DNA of 60,000 nucleotides, taken from contig OX442320.1 of the NCBI GenBank assembly GCA_949358305.1, forward strand, positions 11,488,259 through 11,548,258, read 5' to 3'. Position 1 is the first letter of the stretch. Each line of letters starts with the position of its first letter. Under the pieces are notes generated by a model. It was not told where the DNA came from. It ran no database searches and was given only the letters and a program-made list of their open reading frames with translations. The position numbers and the translations under genes are program-made. Of this stretch, positions 35,906 through 48,390 are shown one piece after another. The stretch is from Strigamia acuminata. Lineage: Eukaryota; Arthropoda; Chilopoda; Geophilomorpha; Linotaeniidae.

Positions 35906-36575
35906 TTCATTTACCAACTAATGATTTTAGACTTCTAAACCTGATGTTTAGAAAGTCTAATAAAACGGTCATGTCCATCTGTCCGTCCGTCCACACACTT
36001 CCGGCTTCACTACGCTATGACGTCATTTCCGGACGTGCGTGACATCTATATCGCGAATTTGAGACAACGGCGTCTACTATGCGATGTTAGTTTTATTCCA
36101 AAGGATTTTTGACTGTGGTTACTAATCTTTCATTAGTTTCACACATACTTGAATAACCCATCAATGGCTGCATATGTATGCGAGAAGACAGAATCAGCTC
36201 GAGGTGTAGAAATGATAATGTAGGAAAATCTGGACAAGTCCTTCTAAGAGAAAATGCTCGGCAGATAAGTTTCTGGACAAACATTATTCAATAACACATT
36301 TTCTCGTTTTACACATCAGTTAATGCACTATACAAGGTTTCACCACTCTGCATCCCCATTCTCTCCCGAAGAGTCTACTGCCTCCGAGGGATTAGAGAAG
36401 TTGACTCTCACATTATCCAAATGTTCAGAGCGCCTGCTCATGTGAAATGTTATACATAAATAAAAACCAAATATTTGTGTATCGGTAACGCTGTCTTGGA
36501 ACACCGTCAATAATTTCACAAAACTACCAGAAGAGCGCGTCTGCAAGTGCAAAACTTTGAAAGTGTATACTACCG

Positions 36576-36760
36576 CAGGGGTTCTCAAACTTTTGAACAT
36601 TAAGACACATTTTGGCAATCTCTTATAATTTTTAATTTTAAAAACGCACATTCTACATTCAAGTGCGATTATTTCGTCAAACCGCACGTGCGATTTGTAG
36701 AATGACGCGACCGGAAGCCCGTAATAGGGGGCCCCCTGGCGGAATTTTCTTTAAAAGTAC
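36576..36760 (+). mobile_element. hAT-like transposon end
   Basis: caggggttctcaaactttt is the typical terminal sequence of many hAT non-autonomous elements. The other end is unclear; agggggccccctggcgg near 36727 may belong to it. Confidence 0.5.
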
Positions 36761-36796
36761 TGAATTAAGGTACATATATTGGACAAGCTATAAATA

Positions 36797-36870
36797 ACAT
36801 CATTTATTTGTTATTCATACAAGTAATATTTTGCTTCATATCTTCGCAAAATTTAGACTTTGTGCGCGTC
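36797..36870 (-). repeat. Dispersed repeat R2, copy 3
   Basis: aacatcatttatttgttatt and catacaagtaatattttgct followed by catatcttcgcaaaattta match copies at 29355 and 30107. Confidence 0.55.
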
Positions 36871-37200
36871 TATCTCTTTTGAAAATTAGTGTAACGTTCC
36901 AAGTAACGAGTTCGTTCGACTAAACCCTTGCCACACCGCATATCCCAGCATGCCAGCAACCACGCCATGTGCATTTCCCTCGTGTTTTTGCTTAAAACTG
37001 ACAGCGGGTCCATTCCACTGTCAGTCTCCCAACTTGTTCCATTGTCTGCCCATTGCGTGGTTTGACTCGCCAAGTTTATCCGCAGACATGAACCTGTCAA
37101 TCATTTCCGGCTGGCCCGCATCCCCTCTCCGCCTTCCTCAGCCAGGTACGTGAGGAAGGCTTCCTCCACCGGAAGTGTGGCACAAGGTCGCAATCGTGGA

Positions 37201-37270
37201 GGCCCCGTGGCTTAGTCGGGACATCTCGGGGTCACGTGTCGGCCATGTTTGATCCCGTGCATCGGCTTTA
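37201..37270 (+). repeat. tRNA-like Pol III promoter, possible SINE head
   Basis: ggccccg is followed by tggcttagtcgg, a perfect match to the tRNA A-box consensus, at the position expected after a 7-base acceptor strand. gtttgatcc, one base from the B-box consensus, starts 39 bases downstream. There is no 3' acceptor strand that pairs with ggccccg, so it is not an intact tRNA gene. A decayed tRNA or tRNA-derived SINE head is likely. Confidence 0.4.
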
Positions 37271-37676
37271 AGCCTAATTCTTCTGGGCGGGTCATTTCAA
37301 ATATGCTGATCCCACAATTGACTCGATAAAGGCTATTCGTGCGGATTGGATTGTGGGAGAGGGCGGAGCAAAGCGCCATTTTTTTTCCCCCGCTTGACAT
37401 TAAATCCATCGCAACGTTTGTTGCGTTCGACTGCGACTCGTTTTCCCCGTAGAAATGTGCGCTTCTAATTATCCGGCGACAGGGAAATGCGATCAACATT
37501 TTTGCCGATATGCCGATAATTAAAATTAGTTGCTTGGCAAATCTTCGGGAAATTGCTAAATTCGGAGATCGTTAATTTGGAGATAATGCCGGTTTAATCG
37601 TAAATCCCGCGCTCGTTTTTGGGGGATTTATCAAATGTGGGTGAATTTCGGTTTCGACAAATTGAAAGACACCAAA

Positions 37677-37855
37677 CAGTCGAGCCTCTGTTATAACAAA
37701 TCGCGAAGAACGCGAAAAATCGGTTTGTTGTAACGAAAGTTTGTCACAACAAAAATTTTTAACACGGTGTTCTATGGCCAAGCAACCGACCAAGCAACTA
37801 AGCCAATTTTAACTATTCGTTATAACAAGAAATATGTTATAACGAGGCTCGACTG
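37677..37855. mobile_element. Pogo-like MITE, intact copy
   Basis: cagtcgagcctctgttataa at the left and ttataacgaggctcgactg at the right form terminal repeats of about 20 bases, with TA following the right end. Inside are cgaaaaatcggtttgttgta and acacggtgttctatggccaa, matched in the interrupted copy at 20998-21703. There is no transposase. Such ends fit the pogo/Tigger branch of Tc1/mariner. Confidence 0.75.
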
Positions 37856-37859
37856 TATG

Positions 37860-39185
37860 TGAAGTGGATGTCTTCACTTTTTTTTATAGTCAAATTATGA
37901 AGTCTCTTTTTTAAGAAGAAAAGTCTTAATAATTAAGGAGTGTAAGGGATTGTTGTAATAATATAATGAATGTAAAGTGAAGTTAAAAGTTGAGTTATTA
38001 ATGCAGAGAAAGAAGGTTTTTGCACTTGATGAATTTTTGATGCATTTTGACAAAATATGAAATTTTTTCTTTTAGAAATTCCGATAAAATTTGAGATTTT
38101 TTTTCAAAAATTCTAAGAAAAGTCAAGAAATTTTTAGAAAAATTCGAAGAATAATTAAGAAATTTTTTGAATAATTCTAAAAATTAAGAAATTTTTTGAA
38201 AAATCCTAGCAAAATGGAGAAATTTTTGATAAATTTTGACCATATTTTAAATTTTTTGATAAGTTTTAACAAAATTATAAAAATTTTGACCAAACCGTGA
38301 AAAATATTTCCTAAATTCTGGTAAAACTTAACAAACTGTAGTCAAAACTTGCAAAAATTTGATAAATTTCTTAAAAACCAAAAAATTTACCAAAACTGCC
38401 AAACAAACTTGTTATAAATTCAAACAAAATCCAACAAAACAATGAGAAACCCATAACCACTCGCTGCAATTTCCCCCCACCAAAAGAAAAATTAATTTCA
38501 AACCCTAATCACAATAATAAAGCTCATATCCCCTTCCACCCAAAACAGGAACTCCCAGGCAACCCACCATAATCCATTCTCCACACCAACAACCAAAAAT
38601 CAAAATTAAAAAAAAATAAAAAGCCCCCCCACCCACCAGTCCAGTCGTCTAAAGCATTCCAAACACGATTTTTTCTACTTTTTCATTCTTTTCCTTTCCC
38701 TTTTCTTTGTTTGTAGCCAACATTTTTACGTGGTTTCCACGAAAACACCTGACATCAACTTATCGACCCTTAGTTTATAGTTTCCCTGAAAGGCCGTAAT
38801 GCTGAGTTGATGGTGCCGAGCCGAGTTGGGCTCTCTTTTCATTAAGCTCTCGATGCATACGGGGCCGAATGGGCCGAATGGGCCCATAAACAAAGCACTT
38901 CTTTGGTTTGCATCAGTGCGCCTCTCGAAACATTCAATCAAAATTATTTAGATTTGCGGTTTGACATGCGAGGTTCAATTCGGCTGACGCGTGACGCCTG
39001 ACGGGATTAGTCGAGCTCGGCGCTGCAGAAAGGAGAGGAAAGGTGCATGGGGTTTGGGGGCTTGGACAGGGAAAAGTAATCTCGGGGTCTAATCAGGCGT
39101 CGTTGGGGTTAAAGAAACACTTGGTATGTTTGTTTGTTTGTTTGTTGTGTTTGTAGTGTGGCATTCACGTATAAGGTAGATGTCG
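37860..39185. other. Non-coding; degenerate A/T-rich repeats
   Basis: From about 38010 to 38400 degenerate aaatttttgaa and ttttgacaaaa units occur without a fixed period. A (GTTT)n run lies at about 39129-39146. No exon was seen. Confidence 0.45.
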
Positions 39186-39189
39186 TGAT

Positions 39190-40055
39190 TCGAGTGCATT
39201 TTTCCAAACCATTCAATGTTATTTCACCAAATTTCACCAAAATTCAATGGAGTTTCAACATAAATTGAACATTCTAACATGAATTTAATGGAATTTCAGC
39301 ATTTGTAAACAAAATTCAGCACAATTTCAGCATTTATAACGAAAATTCAATAGAATTTCATACATTTATAAAGAAATTTCAATGGGAATTCAGCATTAAT
39401 AAAGAAATTTCAATGGGAATTCAGCATTAATAATCAAAATGCAATGGTATTCCAGCATTTACAACCAAAATTCAATGGAATTTCAGCATTTTCAATGAAA
39501 ATTCAATGGAATTTCAGTATTTTCAATAAAAATTCAATAGAATTTCAGCATTTATAACGAAACTTCACTGAAATTTCAAACATTTATAATGAACTTTCAA
39601 TGGAAATTCAGCATATATAAGCAAAATTCAATGGAATTTCAGGATTTTTAATGAAAATTTAATGAAATTTCAGCATTTATAACAAAATTTCAATAAAATT
39701 TCAAACATTTATAATGAACTTTCAATGGAAATTCAGCATATATAACCAAAATTCAATAGAATTTCAGGAATTTTAATAAAATTTCAATGAAATTTCAGCA
39801 TTCACAAACAAATTCAATGGAATTTCAGCATTTATAAACAAAATTCAATGGAATTTCAGGATTTTTAATGAAAATTCAATGGGATTTCGCATTTACAAAC
39901 AAAATTCAATGGAATTTCAAGATTTTTAATGAAATTTCAAGATTTTTAATGAAATTTCAATGAAATCTCAGCATTCACAAACAAAATTCAATGGAACTTC
40001 AGCATTTACAAACAAAATTCAACGCAATTTTAACAATTCGAAGCAAAATTCAAAG
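39190..40055 (+). repeat. 31-bp tandem array, about 28 units
   Basis: The unit caatggaatttcagcattta plus taaacaaaatt repeats with many substitutions at a spacing close to 31 bases over some 860 bases. It is the longest minisatellite in the window. Confidence 0.85.
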
Positions 40056-40059
40056 AAAT

Positions 40060-43000
40060 TTCAAAAGCCGTGCCCGAAATAAATTTAATTCAATTTGCTT
40101 GTAGTATTGAAACCAACTTTAAAGCTCGTTGTATACGTATACCGACTGTATCTATCTATCTTTGCCCCTCCCCTCCCCTCCCTGTCTTGCTTAGCATTCT
40201 GCCGTCAATTCCCAATAAGCAGCAGAAGGCAGGCATCCCGGCGGAAAGGCCAAATTCAATTTCATCCGGCTTACACACAGATACACGTCCAGCTTTAATG
40301 CCTCGTCAACCGAGGGTCAACACACTGATGAAGCTGATTTAGTCAATTACGTTGTGATTTCCCTCCCGCTAATGAGATACGCATGCGCGCACCACCCACA
40401 CCAAAAATCTGCACATGTGCCACGCCGAAATGCAAATAATCCGCATTTCTTCACTCCTCCATTCTTGACGAATGCATTATGCCTATTCCTGCGGTCAATT
40501 AATGCCCTCATTTACACACGCAACCAATCACTATCAAATTGCCTCAAAATTAGCTTTAATCACCATTTTACAGCCGTTTTAAACGTTCAAACCTGAAATC
40601 CCAACACCGACTAATTAGCCTAAATACCTATCCAGACTAAAGTCAATTTTGCTCCACTTTTCGCATCAAGGTGGACTAAAGTGTCAGATATTCTTATCCC
40701 CCTCCCCGAGTAAATTCTACCATTTAGTGGCGTGTAACGAGTGTAAATTGCACAATTACATCCCGTAAACTGACACTTTAGGGAAAGTCGTCTTTTCGAT
40801 GTTTGTGTTTTCGTTTTGTCATGTTCCCTCGAAAGTTTGTGATTACGGAAACACACATTTCAAATGCGTGTTTTTCAAGTATTCTGAAGACAGCCATTTT
40901 GTTCGTTCAAGACTAATGATTGGACCAGTAATTTGTTTTGATTCGACCCACTTGATGCTACCGATAATTTCCTACATAACTGAATAAAAGCAGAAATCAA
41001 ACAAATCATTTAAATCCAAATACAATGATTTTTAAATGCTTCAATTCGTTAATTACCAATGATTTCTAGTAATTGAACATTAACACAAAGAAAGTAACCA
41101 GAAAACAAAGCACAATCTAAACACACACAGTTCAAAAATATATTTTACAATATTATACAGCATTTCGCAGAATTATGTATATTATTTGTACATTAAATAC
41201 TGCACTTCATAATGCAATTGAAAAAAAAATACATGTTGAAAATGCATTCCATATTAGACAATAACATTTGCATCATTTGCAAACCAATAGCATGTAAAAA
41301 TATATTACAAAATGAATTGCAATATAATTTCAATGTATTTTTGAACCGTATTAGCATGTTTAACTCGCAATTAAATATGTTTTGTTGTTTAAACGTCATA
41401 CTCATGCCCAATGAGACAGAAAACAGACTAAAACAGCCGCCATTTTTGAAATTAGATCGTAAAAAGTCATTAAAATGTATATAATTGATTAATTATAAAC
41501 TTAAAAAAACCCCATTTAATCTCTTTCATAAAAATTGCGTTTGTTTTAAATAAATTGAACATAGTCCACCAAAATGTAATACAACACATCGAGACAAATG
41601 CACAGTTTGCGATGCATTGGTCGAAATTAATTTAAGAAAGCGTCTTTTCAAATTTTCCTTTCCGAGAAAACTTGCCCATTAATCACCCAAACAAAACCGT
41701 CCGTCGATCTATTTCATTTAAACCGACAGAACAAAAAGTATTAAAACCCAAGTTCGATTCCCGCCGCATTTTCCTCATTTACATTGCAAATTACAGCACG
41801 CAAAACAGCCGAAATCCCCCCCAATGTTTACAAAATTCACTTTTTCACTTCCACTCGTCGATCTTCCATTTAATAAACAAATAAAAAAAAATGCTCCCGA
41901 GTCCCGATAGTTTCTCTTCTCTCTTTCTCTCTATTGTGCGGCTGGAAATAAATTTGAGCGCGCAATAAATGTAACCTCACTCTTTATACACACGAAAGAT
42001 TTCACCTTCGGCCAGCAGCCAAAACTAAACTGCACTACAGAACGGGGGAAAATTTTCACAATTTTATTCGCTCATATTTCATATTTCGTGACAGTACCTT
42101 CATTCCCCAGCCCCTCCTCTCCTTTTTATGCACATTTTTTTCCTCCTTGCCAAGGGAAATTATTGTGAAACATGAAGCTGCCACCTTCAGGCTTCCACAT
42201 TTTGTATTCACTCTGAATAACCCAGTCAAAACTCGCCTATTTCCTTGAACCTGGGCCAAAAAATCTCTCCACGTGTGACTTATATGCTCCTGTAAAGAAA
42301 ACACCCTGTCCGACGCATGTTTACACATATATGTCACTAAGAGAGTGCAAATGGTCGACAATTCGTGATCGCCACCGTAGATAAAATGCTTGGAATTCAT
42401 CTAAGTGGGGTTTTCATTTTTTTGTGGTTTTTTTGGGGGGTTTATCGTGTTTTTTTGGTTGTTTTCTGGGTGAGAATTTAAAATTTTGAGTTTTTTCATG
42501 TTTTTTTTAATTTTTTTTGGTGGTTTTCTCATGATTTATTAGATTTTTTGGAGTTTTTCTCATGTTTTTCAATTATTTCAGATGTTTTTTAATTTTTTTT
42601 AAATTTCAAATGTTCCTCGTGGTTTTCTAATGTTTTGTTTAATTTTTTGTAGTAATTTGCATTGTTTTAAGATTATTTCTTTTTTTTAGGAGTATATATC
42701 ACATTTTTCGAGTATTTTTCGTTTTTTTCTCGTTTTTCTCATGTTTTTAAAGAATTTCAGAATTTTTTTTGAAATTTTTAAAAATTATTTTAAGTTTTTC
42801 TCGTGTTTTTTAATTTTTTGGAATATATCTCATATTTTTGGAGTAGTTCTCATATTTTTGGTGCATTTCTCGCATTGTTTCTCGTTTTTCCCATTTTTTC
42901 CCTTAAATTTTCATTATTTATTTATTGCAAACTTAATTAATTACCTCGCTCCATTCCTGTAATTTTTTTTAATTAGATTAAAAATCTAAATAAATAATAA

Positions 43001-43930
43001 ACCTTAAATCATGGGCTTTAAAACGGATTATTGGCAGCTAGTAATTAAAAATTCTACAGAAATCGATCGAATCGAAAACAAATAAAACTCCAAAAAAAAA
43101 TAATAAAAGAAAGAAAATAATAATAAAGAGAAATTAAAACCACCAGTTCGGAATGCAATCCAAAAAACAAAAAAAAATTCAATCCAAATAATCCAATATC
43201 AAATTTCCCAACAACACAAAAATCCACCAAAAAACCACCAAAATTCGTCCAAAAACCCCCAAAAAATCCTCAAAATCAAATTTCTACTCACAATACACCC
43301 TAAAACACACAAAACACCTCAGATTACCTCCAATATCGTGTTCTAGAGCGGAGAATGACACAGAAACAAGTGTAACACAACACACACGAATCGCTCGTTA
43401 ATAAGCCTAACTCGTATGTGCCGAGTCAACATTATTATTAATGAAATACATGGAAACGTGGTTGCTACTCGATTCATCACTTATTTACACACCACGTTTC
43501 CGTGACAATACATTCATTAAAACCCCCCAAAAATCAAACAAAAATTTAAATTAAAAATTCCGTTACTTTTCATATCGCGATCAACACAAAAAATTCCGAT
43601 GAAACAAAATGTCCAAATTCTAATCAAATTCCAATTCCTCCGCATCCAAACCACCAAAAAGACCAAAACACCTACAAAAACAAAACGAATTAATAAAAAG
43701 ATTTAATTAAAACGTGAACAAAATTCGAATTTATCGGCCCGATAAAACCGAAAATCAAAAATTCAATTTTTTAGTTAAAAAAATGGCGCCGGTTAAAAAA
43801 TTGAAAAATTCAACGGAAAAACCAAAACTTTTTTTCTTTTCGGGGAGAACAAGCGGCTTGTTGTGGTTAGGGATCAAAGAGGGCAAAAAAGGAGGGTGAA
43901 TTTGCCGGTTTCCATCGCTTCTTGGGAGGT
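40060..43930. other. Non-coding; T-rich block
   Basis: No exon is supportable. 42415-42905 is a T-rich degenerate repeat (ttttctcatgtttttn type). 41364-41410 is the single-unit relative of the 34.6-kb array. 43080-43330 is A/C-rich. Confidence 0.45.
41364..41410 (+). repeat. Single-unit relative of the 34.6-kb array
   Basis: tcgcaattaaatatgttttg then ttgtttaaacgt and catgccca match the last unit and exit of the array at 34593-34790. The flanking sequences differ. Confidence 0.6.
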
Positions 43931-43941
43931 CTTGTGCTTAC

Positions 43942-44330
43942 CGTGATTCCTGTCAGCTTTACGAGTATTCCGTGCAGGCGACGGGCGGCTTTTGCGCTCC
44001 CCGACTCTGGCGCGCACCGAGCCGGCCGAGAGACCACGAGAGACCGCGAGAGAGCGAAGAGGCGAGCGCGAGGCGCGAGCGAATCCGCGCCGATGGAAAT
44101 TCAGTTCGTTCAGCCGATCGTCGCGTGGACACTAAATTGGCGGTGCAAATGCTGGATTTGGTCAATTTCGGCGGGGTTTTGGACAGTACGTGGGTTAAAA
44201 TCCGCTGTTTGGTGCTCCTTCTAAAGGGAACATGATCCCAAGACGGTTGACGGTGCCGAATACTGACGGCGGATGAAGACAGTTTCGCCGCCGCGGCGAC
44301 AGGGGGCCGTGCTGGATGGGGCGATTCTAC
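43942..44330 (-). promoter_or_regulatory. CpG-rich block: candidate promoter and untranslated first exon
   Basis: This is the most CpG-dense block in the window, with gag/cgcgag-rich text at 44030-44095. On the minus strand it ends in a strong splice donor, cacg|gtaagc, at 43942/43941. The frames within it look like by-products of GC content and not protein. A promoter with a noncoding or short first exon of a minus-strand gene is the simplest reading. The rest of that gene would lie to the left across a long intron, but I cannot identify any downstream exon. Confidence 0.35.
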
Positions 44331-46030
44331 AATTGGGGCTGTTTGGCCAGTGAAATTAAAGCATTTTATGTTTGTGATAAATAAAACCACCAAATAATAA
44401 AATTTGGGGAAGAAAATTGAATTTTTTCGAGAAAATAAATTTAAAAATTTAAAAATGGACGATTTATGAGCGCCGTTGCTGTAATAATGATTTATTTGTA
44501 TTTAAATATTTATTTATTACGTTAAATTTTATTTTTTTTATTGATTTATTAATTTATATCGTATTTCTTTTAAATCATTAAAATTAATCGAAGTTAAATT
44601 TTACGTGTTTTTCACCTCGCCGTGGCCGAGTAATTAATGCTAATGAATTTTGACACCACGAAATTGTGGCGCTTTTTAAGATGGCGCTCGCCATTTTTCA
44701 ATAAATTAGACGAAATAATAGCGATTTATTTTTTTATTTGTTTTATTTTTTGTAATATATTTCTTTTTTCTCCCACATCGTTACGAAAATAATAAATGGA
44801 ACACTTTTATTACGGAAATGACACAGAAACCGCACCGAATGTTACTACAGCGCTTCCTCTATGGGTGAAAGAAAAAAGATAACATTGGGAGACCACCTGG
44901 GAGAAGAAGCAGCAAAAAAAAAAAACTCATACCACACGCACAACAGGAAGAACAAACACGTGTCTTGCCACATTCAACGAAATTGTACACAATTATCGCA
45001 CTGATAACGCGGCCAATTACAAACACCGCCATTTTACTCCCAATCGAAACCGAAACTCAATTCATTACACACAATTATCACCTTTTAACTCTTCCCAAAC
45101 ATCCTCAAACATTAATTCTGGGTGTAAATTGACTTAATTAAACCAAATATTGAAATGAATAAATAAATAAATAAATGTAACGTAATCTCTCAAACCGCCA
45201 CTAGGGCTGGTCGTAATACAACACCTATGGACAAGTTTTCGACTATAAAAAGAACAATTGGTCGAGTTTATTGACCTTTTGCCCAATAATAAACGGAAGT
45301 TGGATCAAATTGGATCTTTATATAGCTGAATTTCGTATTTTTTATTTATTTCTCACTGAAAAAGCGTGAAATTCTATTTATTTGCAGGAAAACCTAAATA
45401 AAAAAAAGATGTGTGACAAGTGCTCTTGCGATAATTTCCAAGTCAATCAGTGTAAGCGAGTCTCAAGTGCCATCATCAGCTTCATTTCGGGCACATAAAA
45501 TGGCGGGCGAGCAAATTCAGTGGAAAACAAGTCGTAAATAGAGTGAAGCCCCTTCTAATCTCGAGTAGTATGGAAGCGTAGAGGCGCCAATGGCCGCGGC
45601 ATCACAAGATTGCAATATTTTCCTCTCTCTCTCTCTCTTTCGCTCTCTCTTTCTCTCGTAAGCTTAATATCTGAAATTGCAAAGCAAATTAAGCCTAACA
45701 ACCGAAATCCATTTAAGGCAAAACGTTTTAGCATCTCAATGGTGTTTTTTTATTGCCAATTTTGTTGATAGGTTGCATTGCAAATATTGCCTGGTTAGAG
45801 TTAATCACGCCATTTGAAGCGCCGTTGCTCCAATAAAAGCAAAAACGTCGATCTATATAAAGTTTAAATAGCCGAACGCTTCTTAAAACAGATATTTTAA
45901 TATCCCTGTCACATTTCTCGATCTATTAGACATTAAAACTTAATAAAAACATTAATCATCGTGCGTTAATTTAATTCAAAAGCGAAAATGTCACGTATGC
46001 GAGTTTCATCATCACGCTACCAGTGGGCGT
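44331..46030. other. Non-coding stretch
   Basis: AT-rich, with a CT-rich tract at about 45623-45658. No exon was recognised. Confidence 0.4.
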
Positions 46031-46034
46031 TTTT

Positions 46035-46885
46035 CGCATTATCATTCGTTCAACGGTCAGATAAACTCAAGAATGCTACATTATATTGAATAGAATGATC
46101 TTCAGCTTAGAAAAATATATAAATTCGGTTTGGGCCCTTAAAATACGTGTCTGGGGCCCCATAAATCCATCATTCATCTTTGCTTCCTCTTTTTTAGGGT
46201 TATTTTAGATTTTTCGCATTTATCCTTCATTCAACAGTCAGATAAACCCTGAAAATGCTAAATTACATAAAATTAAATGATTTTTCGGTTTAAAAATATA
46301 TAAATAAGGTTTGGGCCCCTAAAATACGTGTCTGGGGCCCCATAAATCCATCATTCATCTTTGCTTCCTCTTTTTTAGGGTTATTTTAGATTTTTCGCAT
46401 TTATCCTTCATTCAACAGTCAGATAAACCCTGAAAATGCTAAATTACATGAAATTAAATAATTTTTCGGTTTAAAAATATATAAATAAAGTTTGGGCCCC
46501 TAAAATACGTGTCTGGGGCCCCATAAATCCATCATTCATCTTTGCTTCGTCTTTTTTAGGGTTATTTTCGATTTTTCGCATTTATCCTTCATTCAACAGT
46601 CAGATAAACCCTGAAAATGCTAAATTACATGAAATTAAATAATTTTTCGGTTTAAAAATATATAAATAAAGTTTGGGCCCCTAAAATACGTGTCTGGGGC
46701 CCCATAAATCCATCATTCATCTTTGCTTCGTCTTTTTTAGGGTTATTTTCGATTTTTCGCATTTATCCTTCATTCAACAGTCAGATAAACCCTAAAAATG
46801 CTAAATTACATGAAATTAAATGATTTTTCGGTTTAAAAATATATAAATAAGGTTCGGGGCCCTAAAAATCCATCATTAGCCCTTG
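46035..46885 (+). repeat. Array of about 181-bp units, 4 to 5 copies
   Basis: tctggggccccataaatcca occurs at 46151, 46331, 46512 and 46693, giving spacings of 180, 181 and 181. Each unit includes catttatccttcattcaaca, ataaaccctgaaaatgctaa and gtttgggcccctaaaatacg. Units 2-4 are nearly identical and the outer units diverge. The GGGCCCC palindromes fall about 20 bases apart in every unit. Confidence 0.9.
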
Positions 46886-47750
46886 CGTCGTGTTGTTTAA
46901 CATAAAATGTCGATTTTTCGCTCTAATTTTTAATTTTTTCGAATTCTGTCAATGATTTACAGCTGCTTAAGCATCCGAGATTAAGTTGGCAACCAACAGG
47001 GGTGCAGAGCACGTCAAAACAATCGGCGGGCACACGTGTAAACTTCAAGTCCATTACTCGCTCTTGGTTTGACGCGAATACAATAAACTTGTCGACAGAG
47101 ATGTGCCAGCATTAATTATGCGCACTTCCTATCTCAATTCAGCGTGAACCTAATTGGAATGTCACATTTGATTAAATTTTTCATCCTTGTTGCTTCGTGT
47201 GCCAACATTTTCGAGCGCGTTTTACGCTATTTTTGTTTGTTGTTTCCGTCTCGTGTCGTTTGTCGTTGACAAATTCCACAATTTGAGGCCGTGCGCCGTT
47301 TGTGGTGGGCAAAATGGCGGCAGATTGAAGGAAATATGGTTAGTTTGATGGAATAGTGAGGGATTTGATTGGGAAAACAAACTTAGAGGCCATTAAGTCG
47401 GTGCTTAATTGGTTGCAGTAAGAAGAGCTCGATTCAAATTGGAAACAAAACAAACACGGGCATGACACGAGCTTTGCTAATTGGAAATTAACTTTGCATT
47501 GTGCGATTCGAAAGGGAAATAAAAGATTTTTTGGGGAGTTCTTTGGATGAAAAATTTGAGGGTTTTGAGGAGGTTCGGGAATTTGTTAATTAAATTATTG
47601 TAGATTTTTTTTATTTTTTTTTAATTGGATTTGGTTTTCGTGATTACTTCGCGGGGTTGGTTCTCTGCTTTGTGATTTTGTGTGATGTGAATGTATGTTT
47701 TTGAATTGTTCATTTTATTTCGGAAAAGTTTGAGTAATTTTTGCCAAATT
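46886..47750. other. Non-coding, unique-looking sequence
   Basis: 46960-47170 shows no repeat and has homeodomain-type cores (attaatta, taattgg). It may be regulatory, but nothing in the sequence proves it. Confidence 0.3.
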
Positions 47751-47754
47751 CGGC

Positions 47755-48055
47755 ATCATTTGAGTGGTTTTTTGGATAAATTTCGAGAAATTGTGAGTAT
47801 TTTTTGAGAAATTTCGAAAAATTTTAAGTAATTTTTGATAAATTTCGAGAAATTTTGAGTAATTTTTGATAAATTTCGAGAAATTTTGAATAAATTTCGA
47901 GAAATTTTGAATAATTTTTGATACATTTCGAGAAATTTTGAGTAATTTTTGATAAATTTCGAGAAATTTTAAGTAATTTTTTATTAATTTCGAGAAATTT
48001 TGAGTAATTTTTGATAAATTTCGAGAAATTTTGAGTAATTTTTGATAAATTTTTG
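47755..48055 (+). repeat. 31-bp tandem array
   Basis: Units agtaatttttgataaatttc plus gagaaattttg repeat every 31 bases, about nine times, with a shortened unit near 47880. Confidence 0.85.
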
Positions 48056-48296
48056 ATAAAACTTTAAAATTTCAACAAAATTTGATCAATTTTTCTTAAA
48101 TTTCAACAAAATTTGATCAATTTTTCTTAAATTTCAACAAAATTTGATCAATTTTTCTTAAATTTCAACAAAATTTGATCAATTTTTCTTAAATTTCAGC
48201 AAAATTTTATAATTTTTCTTAAATTTCAACAAAATTTTATAATTTTTCTTATATTTCAGCAAAATTTTATAATTTTTCTTAAATTTCAACAAAATT
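48056..48296 (+). repeat. 31-bp tandem array
   Basis: Units atttcaacaaaatttgatca plus atttttcttaa repeat every 31 bases; later units lose a few bases. It directly abuts the previous array but has a different sequence. Confidence 0.85.
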
Positions 48297-48390
48297 TAAA
48301 ATAAATAAATAAATAAAATAAATTTAAAATAAATTACAACAAAATTTAAAATAAATAAATAAATAAAATAAATTTAAAATAAATTACAAC
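48290..48390 (+). repeat. 50-bp duplication
   Basis: Two exact 50-base units beginning aaaatttaaaataaataaat and ending aaattacaac lie side by side. Confidence 0.85.

Noticed and set aside
36340-36687. Minus-strand frame of 115 codons
   Set aside because: It overlaps a hAT-like transposon end and has no recognisable domain.
37201-37270. Functional tRNA gene
   Set aside because: A and B boxes are present, but the 3' side cannot pair with the acceptor strand and the T stem is poor.
43959-44393. Three overlapping frames of 87-144 codons
   Set aside because: They lie on both strands in a CpG-rich block, where stop codons are rare by composition.
46035-46885. CRISPR-like array
   Set aside because: Units are contiguous tandem copies of about 181 bp without distinct spacers, in eukaryotic DNA.
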